Assembly: GCA_026989455.1 (NCBI GenBank) | Contig: JALSJH010000093.1 | Span: 1 to 54,563 of the forward strand | From: Chromatiales bacterium | Lineage (GTDB): Bacteria > Pseudomonadota > Gammaproteobacteria > RBG-16-57-12 | Direction: 5' to 3' | DNA length: 54,563 nt | Shown: positions 33,208 to 42,457 of the stretch, piece by piece | How the letters are laid out: each line of letters starts with the position of its first letter | Numbering within the stretch: the stretch's first letter is position 1 | Translations under genes and position numbers: made by a program | Notes under the pieces: model-generated | The model's input: only the letters and a program-made list of their open reading frames with translations | Database searches by the model: none | Told to the model about the DNA's origin: nothing

Positions 33208-34530
33208 CATGACAGGGCGCTCACGTTTCGGCTTTTTTGCTGCCAAATTCAACGGAAAGCAGCCACGAAAAATACTCCCTTTACCCACTGTGCTCTCAAT
33301 GGTCAGGCGCGCATCATGGTTTTCCAATATATGTTTAGCAATCGCCAACCCCAAGCCAGTTCCCCCGGCATCACGGGAACGCCCAACATCCACCCGATAG
33401 AATCGCTCGGTCAAACGGGAGATATGTTGCGGTGCGACACCCACTCCGGAATCCTCCACTTCAAAAAAAATAGTCGCGTCAGTCGCATACCAGCGAATAG
33501 AGATCTCACCACCAGCAGGGGTATAATGAACCGCATTAAAGAGGAGGTTGGTAAAAACACTAAACAGCTGTGCCTGATTGCCACGCAACCAGATCGAGTC
33601 ATCAATATCTACGTTAATAAGGTGCTTTTTATCACCACTCAACACCCGTCCCTCCTCCGCAACAATACGCACCATTGAGGGAATATCAATCACATCACTA
33701 TGCACCTCTCTAGGGCCGGTCTCCAGCCGGGAGAGCATCAGAAGATCTTCCACTATCGAGGTCATTCGCAAGCTCTGCTCATGCATCACCCGCACCGGAG
33801 AACCCCAGCTTTTTTTGAAAGGGTCGTTCTCTGGCAGGTCCGACATCATCTCAAGGTAGCCATTAATCACCGTCAATGGCGTTCGCAGCTCATGGGAGGC
33901 ATTGGCTACAAAATCACGGCGCGTCTCTTCTAGGCGATGCAGCTGCGTGACATCACGCGCCACCAACAGACGCCGATCCTTTCCGTAGGGAACCACCACC
34001 AGTGAAAGTGTCACATTGTCGTGACTGGGGGACGGGAGCTCAAGTGGCCCACTCCTGTTTTTATCTCGAAGAAATGCAACAAATGAAGGGACACGAATCA
34101 GGTTATCAATACGTTGTGCCAGATCTTGCGGATGGCGCAACCCCAACTGGCGCCGGGCCGCTTTGTTAAACCACTCAATCTCACCATCTTGACGCAACAC
34201 CACCGTGGCATCCGGCATCGCCTTGGTCATCATTTTGAAACGATTAAGATAGCTTACAAGTAATTTCTTACGCTTGCGCTGGCGCTGCTGAGCGCGGTAG
34301 AAAAGATAATAGACCTCACCCCAAACACCCCCCACATCTGGAGGGTTATAGCTTTTGGAGTGGCGCAACCTTGCATCTAGGCGATACAAAGCACGCAGGT
34401 GTAAAAAAAGAAACAAGGCCAACACCAAGCAGATTAACAGCAACGCATGCCCAATCAACAGACCCAATAACAAAGCGGCCAGCAGCGACAGGCCAATCCG
34501 CCACAACTCATCTGCCCATTGCGCGCTCAT
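33199..34530 (-). CDS. phoR: Phosphate regulon sensor histidine kinase
   Basis: The protein has 443 residues. Two N-terminal membrane helices (about 10-45) are followed by a PAS-type domain (PDATVVLRQDGEIEWFNKAARR). The HisKA domain FVANASHELRTPLTVINGYLE carries the phospho-His, and the ATPase domain has the N-box FTNLLFNAVHYT and G-box GTGLGLAIAKHIL. There is no large periplasmic sensor, as in E. coli PhoR, which reads phosphate status through PstSCAB-PhoU. It starts 3 bp after the phoB stop, so the two are one operon. Confidence 0.95.
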   Translation of the reverse strand: MSAQWADELWRIGLSLLAALLLGLLIGHALLLICLVLALFLFLHLRALYRLDARLRHSKSYNPPDVGGVWGEVYYLFYRAQQRQRKRKKLLVSYLNRFKMMTKAMPDATVVLRQDGEIEWFNKAARRQLGLRHPQDLAQRIDNLIRVPSFVAFLRDKNRSGPLELPSPSHDNVTLSLVVVPYGKDRRLLVARDVTQLHRLEETRRDFVANASHELRTPLTVINGYLEMMSDLPENDPFKKSWGSPVRVMHEQSLRMTSIVEDLLMLSRLETGPREVHSDVIDIPSMVRIVAEEGRVLSGDKKHLINVDIDDSIWLRGNQAQLFSVFTNLLFNAVHYTPAGGEISIRWYATDATIFFEVEDSGVGVAPQHISRLTERFYRVDVGRSRDAGGTGLGLAIAKHILENHDARLTIESTVGKGSIFRGCFPLNLAAKKPKRERPVMVS

Positions 34531-34533
34531 CCA

Positions 34534-35223
34534 CTACAACCTAGTTGAAAAGCGGTAGCCAGCCCCACGCACCGTCTGTACATATCGATCATATTTTTCA
34601 GGCTCCAGTGCTTTGCGTAGACGGCGAATATGCACATCCACCGTGCGCTCATCGATGTATACATTGCCACCCCAGACGCGATCAAGCAACTGCCCCCGAC
34701 TAAATACCCGCTCAACATGGGACATAAAAAAGTGCAACATGCGAAACTCTGTCGGCCCCATCTCCAGTGAGTTGCCATTAGCCATCACTCGGTGGCTCGA
34801 CATATCCAGCCGCAATCCATCCACATCAATAATCTCTTCATCCAGCGCTGGCGCGGTGCGGCGCAACACCGCCTTAATACGTGCCTGTAGCTCCTTCACC
34901 GAGAAGGGCTTAGTGATATAGTCATCTGCACCCACCTCAAAGCCGCGAATTTTATCAAACTCATCACCCCGTGCCGTCAACATAATAATCGGGATATGCT
35001 TGGTCATCTCATCCTTTTTAAGTGTACGGGCATACTCAATGCCACTCACACCCGGCAACATCCAGTCCAATAAGATCAGATCAGGCAAACTATCGGCAAT
35101 CGCCACACGGGCAGCAGCAACGCTCTCCGCCTCCAACACTTGATAACCGGCTTGGGTGATCGTAAAACAGACCATTTCACGAATAGCCGCCTCATCCTCA
35201 ACCATTAAAATCTTAATCGACAT
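34534..35223 (-). CDS. phoB: Phosphate regulon response regulator
   Basis: The protein has 229 residues, the normal length. The receiver has [10 protein letters not shown] with the phospho-Asp, [27 protein letters not shown] and the conserved Lys. The C-terminal winged helix shows [33 protein letters not shown] and [15 protein letters not shown]. It activates genes with Pho boxes when phosphorylated by PhoR. Two Pho-box-like sites lie 69-111 bp upstream, indicating autoregulation. Confidence 0.97.
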   Translation of the reverse strand: MSIKILMVEDEAAIREMVCFTITQAGYQVLEAESVAAARVAIADSLPDLILLDWMLPGVSGIEYARTLKKDEMTKHIPIIMLTARGDEFDKIRGFEVGADDYITKPFSVKELQARIKAVLRRTAPALDEEIIDVDGLRLDMSSHRVMANGNSLEMGPTEFRMLHFFMSHVERVFSRGQLLDRVWGGNVYIDERTVDVHIRRLRKALEPEKYDRYVQTVRGAGYRFSTRL

Positions 35224-35291
35224 AACAGACTCTCAGCAATACATTAACAGGCGCAACCTCAAGGGAAGCGACAACATCGAAGGTAACCGAT

Positions 35292-35309
35292 GTGACAAAA
35301 CTGTAACAC
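35292..35309 (-). promoter_or_regulatory. Pho box 1 upstream of phoB
   Basis: The minus strand reads GTGTTACAGTTTTGTCAC: two 7-mers related to CTGTCAT with a 4-base spacer. The first repeat is imperfect. It is 69 bp upstream of the phoB start. Confidence 0.72.
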
Positions 35310-35316
35310 AGCAGAT

Positions 35317-35334
35317 ATGACAAAATTGTGACGA
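35317..35334 (-). promoter_or_regulatory. Pho box 2 upstream of phoB
   Basis: The minus strand reads TCGTCACAATTTTGTCAT, again 7-4-7. It lies 25 bp upstream of the first site and 15 bp from the left end of MITE copy 5. Confidence 0.72.
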
Positions 35335-35348
35335 AACATTATACCTTG

Positions 35349-35480
35349 GGAAGCGCTGATTAACTCTGGATCAATTTAAGCTGAGAGGGAATGGCTGTTA
35401 TTTATTTCGAAATGCGCAGCAATAGTCGCTCTATGGGTGCGATTTTTGGAGATACAAAGGAGGCGGTTTCAACCAGAAGA
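35349..35480 (+). mobile_element. MITE-like element, right end missing (copy 5)
   Basis: The left end GGAAGCGCTGATTAACTC is at 35349. The core CGAAATGCGCAGCAATAGTCG and the segment to TTTCAACCAGAAGA follow, but the expected ATAAAACATTCATGACTTGATC end is absent after about 35480. The truncation lies 43 bp before a separate 20-bp inverted repeat. Because the left end faces phoB, the element bounds the phoB promoter region. Confidence 0.8.
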
Positions 35481-35522
35481 TTGCTCCCAGAGCGTTGAGT
35501 TGACATCAAAATTTATTACCCC

Positions 35523-35574
35523 GGGGTCAGAGTAAAACAAGCACCAATGTCGGCGCTTGTTTTACTCTAACCCC
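35523..35574. repeat. 20-bp inverted repeat, 12-bp loop, after czcA
   Basis: GGGGTCAGAGTAAAACAAGC (35523-35542) pairs with the complementary arm at 35555-35574 except for one base. There is no T-tract. The GGGGTCAGAGT head recalls sequences near REP-associated transposases in other gammaproteobacteria; that link is from memory and unproven here. It lies 23 bp beyond the czcA stop, so it may also stabilise or end that transcript. Confidence 0.72.
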
Positions 35575-35597
35575 AGGGCGTTCGATTGCTCGATGGG

Positions 35598-38500
35598 CTA
35601 TCTTTCAGCCAGTTTGGCTTTGGAGAACCAGGCAAACAGGGTGGGTAAGATAAACAGGGTCAGGAAGGTGGCGGTTAGTAGCCCACCGACAATCACGGTG
35701 GCGAGGGGTTTTTGAATTTCTGCCCCTACGCCGGTCGAGATCAACATCGGTATCAGCCCGAGCGCTGAGGTGATGGCGGTCATCAATACCGGGCGCAAGC
35801 GTGAGGTTGCGCCACTAAAAACGGCATCGTCCACCGACAATCCATCGGCAATCCGTTGATTGATACTCTCTACCATCACCACGCCATTCAGCACTGCAAC
35901 TCCAAACAGGGTTATAAAGCCGATAGAGCTGGGTACCGAGAGGTACTGCCCGGAGAAGTAGAGGGCGAAGACTCCGCCAATCACCGCCAGTGGCACATTG
36001 ACCAAAATAAGCAGCGCTTGCCCTACTGAGTTAAATGCGAAATAGAGCAGCAGTGCAATCAGTGCCAAAGAGAGCGGAACAATCATACTGAGTCGTTGTT
36101 GTGCTCGCTGCTGGCTCTCAAACTGCCCACCAATATCGACGGAGTAGCCAGAAGGCAACTCTACCTGCTCTGCAATGACACGCTGGATATCTGCCACCAC
36201 GCTGCCCATGTCACGCCCCTGCACATTGGCTTGAATAACCACGCGCCGCTGCACATCGTCTCGGCGCACTTGAGGCGGGCCGGATTCAATGCTGATTTGA
36301 GCCACATCACCCAGTCGCACCCAGGCTCCGGTGGGGGCTTGTAGGCGCAGGTTGTTAATCGCAGTGGGATCAACACGGAAGGATTCCGCCAGACGAACGT
36401 AGATGTCATAACGCTCGTTGCCATTGATAATCTGCCCCGCCTCGCGGCCACCCAGGCCATCCCGGACAATCGCCATCACATCACCCACCGCCAATCCATA
36501 ACGTGAGAGCTGCGCTCTGTCTGGGCGTATCACCAGTTGCGCTTCGCCAACAATTTGCTCCATTGCCACGTCCCGCGCACCGTCTACACTCTGTATGACT
36601 TTTTCGATGGCGGCACCCTTCTCTGCTAATACCGCCAGATCAGGGCCAAACAGTTTAATCGCCAGCTGCGCCTTCACCCCTGACAATAGCTCATCAACCC
36701 GGGTGGCTATGGGTTGTGAGAAATTGAGCAACAGGCCGGGATGCTGCTCCAGCTTATGCTCCATCAACCCTTGCAACTCCTGACGGTTGCGGGCGCTACT
36801 CCACTCGCTAACCGGCTTCAAGCCAATGTAGATTTCGATATTGTTGACCGGCTCCGGATCACCACCAATTTCTGGGCGACCCACTCGACTCAGGGCGTAA
36901 ATAACTTCAGGGAACTCCAGCAACATCGCTTCCAGTTTTGGGGCAACCGTGAGCGCGGTCTCTAGGCTGGCAGAGGGGGCCAGTGTGACCCGCAGGTTGA
37001 TGGTCCCCTCTTCAAGCTCAGGCACAAACTCGGTACCCAGCTGCGGCACCAGCGCCACTGTTGCGATCATCAGCAACACTGCGCCACCCACCACTACTCG
37101 GGTTCTTTTTAGTGCCCAACGTAAGCCACAGCGATAAAGGTTATCCAGCGGTTTCAAAACAAAGCTCTGTTTTTCGCGCACCCCGTGGCGAAACAGGTAG
37201 GTAGCCAGCGCCGGTACAATGATTAGCGCCACAAAAGCGGCCGCCACAACCGCCAGCATAATGCTGATCGCCATGGGCTGAAACAGCTTCGCCTCAACAC
37301 CTTCAAAACTGAACAGCGGTAGAAACACTACTAGAATAATAGAAGTGGCAAAGAATATCGGACGCACCACCTCCCTACCGGCAATTTGTAATCGCAACGC
37401 AATACCGTTTTTATCATGAGCCACATCATAAGGATCCAAATCCTGAGCGCCGGTACGGGCTTTGGCCTGTTTATCATGCTCGGCATCGGGGTGTGACAGG
37501 TGCTTGAACATATTATCCACCATCACCACCGAGCCATCCACCAACATACCAATGGCCACCGCAATGCCACCCAGTGACATCAGGTTGGCTGAGAGTCCAA
37601 ACCAGGCCATGATCATCAAGGCGATACCAATCGATATGGGAATGGAGATCAACACCAGAAAGGTAGCCCGCAGGTTCATCAAAAACAGCGCCAGCACCAC
37701 CACAATAAAGATGAAGGCCAGCAGCAGTGCATTGACAACCGTCATCACCGCCTGGCTAATCAGATCACTCTGATCATAAAAGACCTCAAAACGCACCCCT
37801 TCTGGCAGTGCCTGTTGAATTAACGCCACACGACTCTCTATGCCGTCAATGGTACTTTTGGTATTGGAACCCATGCGTTTCAGTACAATACCGGCAACCA
37901 CTTCACCCAGCGCCTGCGGGTTACCCTGCGCATCGCGACGCGTCATGGTAACGGCACCCTGGCGTATTTCACTGCCCAGCGCCACCGTGGCTACTTGCGC
38001 CACGGTAACCACGGTGCCATCGACCGTTTTCAGGGGGATTTGGCGTAACTCTTCCAACCCCTGCTCATCGTGGCCTAACCAGCCGACACCACGAATAACC
38101 AACTGCTCTTGACCACGATCCATATACCAGCCACCGGCATTGGCGTTATTGTTTTCCAGCGCTTCTACAACATCTTGCTGGTTCAAACCATAGGCCAGCA
38201 GGCGGGATGGATTCAAGTTGACCTGGTACTGCTTTACATCACCACCAAAGGATAAAACATCGGTCACGCCATCCACCGGCATCAGTAACAGTTTGACGAT
38301 CCAATCATTCAGGCTGCGCAGCGCCATCGCATCAAAACGGGTTTTGTCATCTGCCACTAATAGATATTGATAGATCTGCCCCAGCCCCGAGGTATTGGGG
38401 CCAATCTCCGGCATACCCACCCCCTCCGGGATCAGCTCTTTTGCCGATTGCAGTCGCTCGAAGACCAACTGACGGGCAAAATAGATATCCTTCCCCTCCT

Positions 38501-38792
38501 TGAAAACCACGGTAATGCCCGACAGGCCGGTTTTGGAGATAGAGCGCACTTGCTCCACATCAGGCAGTGCATACATCACCGCCTCAATGGGGAAGGTAAT
38601 TAACTGCTCAACCTCTTCAGAAGCCAGACCGGGCGCTTCTGTGTTAATGGAGACCTGTACATTGGTCACATCAGGAAATGCATCTAGGTTCAGTTTTGGA
38701 ATAATAAGTGTCGCTGCCGCCGTTAGCGCCAGCAAGCCAATCACAACCAGTAAACGGTTGATAACTGACCAGTCGATAATACGATTCAACAT
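35598..38792 (-). CDS. czcA: CzcA/CusA-type heavy-metal RND efflux pump
   Basis: The protein has 1064 residues and the RND topology of 12 membrane helices with two large periplasmic loops. HME-subfamily features are DAFPDVTNVQVSINTEAPGLASEEVEQLITFPIE at the start and ISIPISIGIALMIMAWFGLSANLMSLGGIAVAIGMLVDGSVVMVDN in TM4, which holds the proton-relay acidic residues. It exports divalent cations (Co, Zn, Cd) or monovalent Cu/Ag across both membranes with CzcB and CzcC; the sequence alone does not settle the metal. It is the last gene of the czc group, and the 237-bp gap to czcB is unusually large. Confidence 0.94.
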   Translation of the reverse strand: MLNRIIDWSVINRLLVVIGLLALTAAATLIIPKLNLDAFPDVTNVQVSINTEAPGLASEEVEQLITFPIEAVMYALPDVEQVRSISKTGLSGITVVFKEGKDIYFARQLVFERLQSAKELIPEGVGMPEIGPNTSGLGQIYQYLLVADDKTRFDAMALRSLNDWIVKLLLMPVDGVTDVLSFGGDVKQYQVNLNPSRLLAYGLNQQDVVEALENNNANAGGWYMDRGQEQLVIRGVGWLGHDEQGLEELRQIPLKTVDGTVVTVAQVATVALGSEIRQGAVTMTRRDAQGNPQALGEVVAGIVLKRMGSNTKSTIDGIESRVALIQQALPEGVRFEVFYDQSDLISQAVMTVVNALLLAFIFIVVVLALFLMNLRATFLVLISIPISIGIALMIMAWFGLSANLMSLGGIAVAIGMLVDGSVVMVDNMFKHLSHPDAEHDKQAKARTGAQDLDPYDVAHDKNGIALRLQIAGREVVRPIFFATSIILVVFLPLFSFEGVEAKLFQPMAISIMLAVVAAAFVALIIVPALATYLFRHGVREKQSFVLKPLDNLYRCGLRWALKRTRVVVGGAVLLMIATVALVPQLGTEFVPELEEGTINLRVTLAPSASLETALTVAPKLEAMLLEFPEVIYALSRVGRPEIGGDPEPVNNIEIYIGLKPVSEWSSARNRQELQGLMEHKLEQHPGLLLNFSQPIATRVDELLSGVKAQLAIKLFGPDLAVLAEKGAAIEKVIQSVDGARDVAMEQIVGEAQLVIRPDRAQLSRYGLAVGDVMAIVRDGLGGREAGQIINGNERYDIYVRLAESFRVDPTAINNLRLQAPTGAWVRLGDVAQISIESGPPQVRRDDVQRRVVIQANVQGRDMGSVVADIQRVIAEQVELPSGYSVDIGGQFESQQRAQQRLSMIVPLSLALIALLLYFAFNSVGQALLILVNVPLAVIGGVFALYFSGQYLSVPSSIGFITLFGVAVLNGVVMVESINQRIADGLSVDDAVFSGATSRLRPVLMTAITSALGLIPMLISTGVGAEIQKPLATVIVGGLLTATFLTLFILPTLFAWFSKAKLAER

Positions 38793-39029
38793 AATCTTTA
38801 TCTCTCTGTTCAGTTAACTCGAATATTTCATTAATTCGCAAAAAATCACGCAGTCGTTTGTTTTTACAGGCAAACACCCCGAAAAATCGCCGCATCAATG
38901 ATAACAAACGATAGCGGAAGTATTACCTGTGGGGTCAAAGCTGTCGCGTCCTGCTATCGCCCCTTACCTGCGTCCATGCAGGGATTAAACAGATGAAATT
39001 GTGCTTAATTTATAAATTATCCGGGTTAA
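38793..39029. other. Non-coding gap between czcB and czcA
   Basis: No supported reading frame is present. A short stem CCTGC-GTCCAT-GCAGG lies near 38967-38982, with scattered A/T-rich sequence. The czc genes are usually tightly spaced, so this gap may hold a processing site, an extra promoter or an eroded insertion. Confidence 0.45.
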
Positions 39030-40313
39030 TTAATGGTTGTGCGGATCAAAACCACCTTTGGCCATCTCCGACTGCACAAAAAAAGCACCTTTACCCACAA
39101 TGGTGGTGCCCTCTTCAATACCCTCAATCAACATGCGGTCACCCACCGTATCCAGCACCGTCACCTCTGTAGGTTCAAAGCGACCTTGAGCGGTCTCCAC
39201 AAATAGTTGCCAATCGCCATCGGGGCTGCGTAAAACAGCCGCTACCGGCACCACCAGCCCTTGGCGCTTTTGGTTGCCTTCGATCACCACATTTACAAAC
39301 TGACCGGGGTGGATCTCATCGTTACGATTGGCCACTTCAATATGCACCGCCAGGGTGCGAGTGGTCTCATCCAGGGTGTGGCGAGCGCGCACCACTTCGC
39401 CGCTGATCCAACGCTGGCCAACCTGCACTTGAGCAGGTGATCCCAGTGCGATACGGGCGGCATCATCCGGGGTGAGTCGTGCCTCAATCCAGAGCAGAGA
39501 CTCATCACTGATCTCCATCAATACATAACCCGGCTCAATCAATTCACCCACCACAAAATCATCACTGATAATGGTGCCCTTTTGAAACGAGAGCAGATGA
39601 AACTCGCCTGTAGCGTGAGTTGCATCGCCGGTTTCGATCAAAGATTCGATCTGTTTTTTGGTCATACCGTAAGCGTTGACCTTGGCATAAGCCTGTTGAT
39701 AGGCGATTTGAGCCGCAACAAAGCGCTTTTCGGAAACCACTTTACGCCCCAGCTTTTCAACTCGACGCAGCTCAACACCCGCCTCCATCAACGCCCCTTG
39801 TGCCTCAGCCATCTCAACACTAGAGAGGGTAATCAGTCGCTGCCCTTTTTTAATATGATCCCCAAGGTGGGCATGGCGTTTAATCACCTGAGCCGGTGTG
39901 CGCGGTGTCACCTTGGTGGTTCGATAAGCGTTCAATATCGCCTCACCCGGTGCGGTAATCGCATCACCCAGCGACTGACGGGTAACCCTCATGGTCTCAA
40001 TACCGGCGATACGGCGTTGAGTCTCGCTCAGCTCAACATCGCTCGCCTCTTCACCATGGCCGTGACCATCATCACCCGCCTCATCGTGGCCACCGTGGTC
40101 ATGACCCTGCTCTTCATGACCATCATCCTGATGCCCATGCCCCTCTTTCTCGTGTTGGTGTCCCTCATCACCATGCGGTGCATGACTCTCCATCATTTCG
40201 ATATCTGAAAAATCATCCATACCCTCATCATCGTGGCCATGACCCTCACCGGCAAAAAGAGCGCCGGGTGCGGTCAAACTCAATAAAATCCATAACATCA
40301 ATCTACTTTTCAT
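39030..40313 (-). CDS. czcB: CzcB-type periplasmic adaptor with His-rich N-terminus
   Basis: The protein has 427 residues from the ATG at 40313, just inside the end of czcC; longer in-frame starts add no signal. MKSRLMLWILLSLTAPGALFAG is the signal. Residues about 23-100 are rich in His, Asp and Glu (repeated HGH, HEH and HDH motifs) and probably bind metal. The membrane-fusion core follows: barrel-sandwich hybrid, helical hairpin and beta barrel (VKRHAHLGDHIKKGQRLITLSSVEMAEAQ, RTLAVHIEVANRNDEIHPGQFVNV). It links CzcA to CzcC and may hand metal to the pump. The C-terminus ends GGFDPHNH. Confidence 0.92.
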   Translation of the reverse strand: MKSRLMLWILLSLTAPGALFAGEGHGHDDEGMDDFSDIEMMESHAPHGDEGHQHEKEGHGHQDDGHEEQGHDHGGHDEAGDDGHGHGEEASDVELSETQRRIAGIETMRVTRQSLGDAITAPGEAILNAYRTTKVTPRTPAQVIKRHAHLGDHIKKGQRLITLSSVEMAEAQGALMEAGVELRRVEKLGRKVVSEKRFVAAQIAYQQAYAKVNAYGMTKKQIESLIETGDATHATGEFHLLSFQKGTIISDDFVVGELIEPGYVLMEISDESLLWIEARLTPDDAARIALGSPAQVQVGQRWISGEVVRARHTLDETTRTLAVHIEVANRNDEIHPGQFVNVVIEGNQKRQGLVVPVAAVLRSPDGDWQLFVETAQGRFEPTEVTVLDTVGDRMLIEGIEEGTTIVGKGAFFVQSEMAKGGFDPHNH

Positions 40314-41619
40314 CTGTTTTATCTCCGGAATTCTCTGTTTGTGCGGGGGTAAAACCCAGCCAAGCCTCAACCTGCGCCGAGGCATCCAACCAACCAATGG
40401 CCGCCCGCCACACCTCACCCACCAACACAGTCGCCGCTGTCTGGGTATTAATATTCTGCTTTGCTTGAATCAGGTAGTCAGTGGCCGTCAACTCTTCGGC
40501 CTGCCATAGCTGCTCCAGCAAGCTCATCTGTTCACGGTGCGCCTGCTGCCCAGTGGCAACCCAAGCACGCCACGCACGGCTGGTGTTTTTAAAGCGCCCC
40601 AATGAACCGGCCAGACGTGCTTTAGCGCGGCGATGAGCATCACGATAAGCCAGCTCTTCGACCACTGCATCGTAAGAAGCTGCACGCACTTCCGCCTTAA
40701 AGTTGTTACGCACAAACAGCGGGATTTCTAGGCTCAGCCCCAACAGAGTCTCAGAACCTTCTCGACCCGCACGAACACCAATGGTGGGGTCTGCCCGCCC
40801 TTGCCGCTCCGCCAAGCCAATGCGCGACTTAGCAGCCTCCATCCGGCTACGCAACACCACGAGCGCGGGGAGTGACTGAAGCAGCGCCGGATCAACCTGC
40901 TGCGGAGGCGCTGCCAACCGAGTCGGTAACGATGGCCAATCAACACGACCCGAGCCGCTTACCGCCTGTAGTGCCGCTTCAGCCTCAGCCAGCTCACTCT
41001 CTCTCGCCGCCTGCTTCATCAAGGCTTCACTGTAAGTAACGTGCGCCAAGGTGCCCTCTAGCGCCCCCATATCACCCGCCGCCTGACGCTGTTGCACCGC
41101 ATCAACAAACCCCTTCATCAGCTGACTACGGCGCACCGCCAACATCTGCATTTCACGCGCTGTGAAATATTGCGCCAACGCCTCAAGCGCCTCCACCGCC
41201 ACTTGCTGGCGATACTCCCGCAGTTCAGCCTCAGCGGAACGAACAGCAGAGAGCGCAATACCCGTTTGAGCCGCTCGCTTATCCCCCCAGTCCAACGTCT
41301 GGCGAAAACCGATTGAAGCGGTATTCACATCGGTGCGCTCAGCTTCCAGCTCAAGGCTTGGGTTATAGAGAGGGCGATCAGCCCCCGCCACTCGCGCCCG
41401 AGCGGCCTCAACCGCCGCTTGCGCCCCTAGCATTATTGGGCTATCCCGCCACACCTGCTGAATAAAAGCCTGGAGTGATGGATCAGAAAAGTGTGCCGTA
41501 TCAGCACTGATAGTCAGGGTCGAGAGAGGTCTCTGCGGGTACTCGGGGGGAGGTGCTGCCCAAACGGGTAACACCAGACAAGCGAGTACGCCTGCCGATA
41601 AATATTTTTTAAACAACAT
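40303..41619 (-). CDS. czcC: CzcC-type outer-membrane efflux protein
   Basis: The protein has 438 residues. MLFKKYLSAGVLACLVLPVWAAPP is a signal peptide. The body shows the TolC-like repeated coiled-coil architecture: SIGFRQTLDWGDKRAAQTGIALSAVRSAEAELREYRQQV and, in the second repeat, LLGLSLEIPLFVRNNFKAEVRAASYDAVVEELAYRDAHRR. It forms the outer-membrane channel for CzcAB. The start of czcB lies within its last codons (11-bp overlap), so the two are translationally coupled. Confidence 0.92.
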   Translation of the reverse strand: MLFKKYLSAGVLACLVLPVWAAPPPEYPQRPLSTLTISADTAHFSDPSLQAFIQQVWRDSPIMLGAQAAVEAARARVAGADRPLYNPSLELEAERTDVNTASIGFRQTLDWGDKRAAQTGIALSAVRSAEAELREYRQQVAVEALEALAQYFTAREMQMLAVRRSQLMKGFVDAVQQRQAAGDMGALEGTLAHVTYSEALMKQAARESELAEAEAALQAVSGSGRVDWPSLPTRLAAPPQQVDPALLQSLPALVVLRSRMEAAKSRIGLAERQGRADPTIGVRAGREGSETLLGLSLEIPLFVRNNFKAEVRAASYDAVVEELAYRDAHRRAKARLAGSLGRFKNTSRAWRAWVATGQQAHREQMSLLEQLWQAEELTATDYLIQAKQNINTQTAATVLVGEVWRAAIGWLDASAQVEAWLGFTPAQTENSGDKTDEK

Positions 41620-41695
41620 AAACTAAATCCTTCGCGTACAAAGAAAAATCACTACGCATTACACAGCGGCAATACATAACAAAACAGCGAAAAAT

Positions 41696-42013
41696 TTAGG
41701 CGATAGGGGGTCTTAAAAGTGGGGCTATATAGAGGGAGCGGGGAGTCTGGGCGGAAACAATAAAATCACTATTGCTCACCATAGAGAAAGGCGCGGTTTG
41801 AGTAAAAACAAGACCCACCAAATGGGCACTGCCATGACCACAGTGATTATCATGATGCAGATCACCCTCCGCATGGTCATGCTTTTCACAAGCGGAGAGA
41901 TCGGCAGAGAGCAGATCGTGACCCACCACTGACCCGGGATGGACATCCCAAGCATAAGCCAAACCTAAACTAAGGTTGGCCAACAGTAATAGACAGATCA
42001 GTACTTTCTTCAT
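41696..42013 (-). CDS. Small periplasmic His-rich protein upstream of czcC (CzcI-like)
   Basis: The protein has 105 residues. MKKVLICLLLLANLSLGLAYA is a Sec signal. The mature part is rich in His, Asp and Cys (SACEKHDHAEGDLHHDNHCGHGSAH), a likely metal-binding segment. Its size and position just before czcC recall CzcI-type regulatory or metal-buffer proteins, but I cannot confirm family membership. It is 76 bp from czcC and probably transcribed with it. Confidence 0.7.
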   Translation of the reverse strand: MKKVLICLLLLANLSLGLAYAWDVHPGSVVGHDLLSADLSACEKHDHAEGDLHHDNHCGHGSAHLVGLVFTQTAPFSMVSNSDFIVSAQTPRSLYIAPLLRPPIA

Positions 42014-42273
42014 AATGGTGGCTAATTTAGGTGAAGTATGGCTACGCTGTCAACACCAAAGCAAGGAAATGCGAAGTTCTTCCACAGTAGTCCATTGATC
42101 AATAACTCTCCAACTTACGGACTACCGTTGTCAGAAACCTTTACACTCATGACCATAGCCGCTCCCAAAAAGCCGTACACATCCTTTAAAATCATGCCAT
42201 TATAGCTTGGGCATGAATATTGCTTACAACCTCAGCATAACTATATTTAGTTTGTTAAATTTACGCTATTCAG

Positions 42274-42433
42274 GGAAGTTTCTGATTAAGTCTGGATGAA
42301 TTTAGACTGAGAGGGGATTGCTCTCATTTATTCCGAAATGCGCAGCAATCATCGCTCTATGGGTGCGATTTTCGGGATAAATTTAGGGTGATCTCAGTCA
42401 GCATAAAACATTCATAACTTGATCGGAGCGTCC
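42274..42433 (+). mobile_element. MITE-like palindromic element, copy 6
   Basis: This is a full-length 160-bp copy. The left end is GGAAGTTTCTGATTAAGTC, and the right end finishes CTTGATCGGAGCGTCC at 42433. The interior shows the shared core CGAAATGCGCAGCAATCATCG. It fills much of the gap between the His-rich protein gene and the PEP-CTERM gene (42014-42457), whose start codon is 24 bp beyond. The rest of that gap shows no other signal. Confidence 0.87.
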
Positions 42434-42457
42434 TCAAACATATGGAGAAATGGACAC

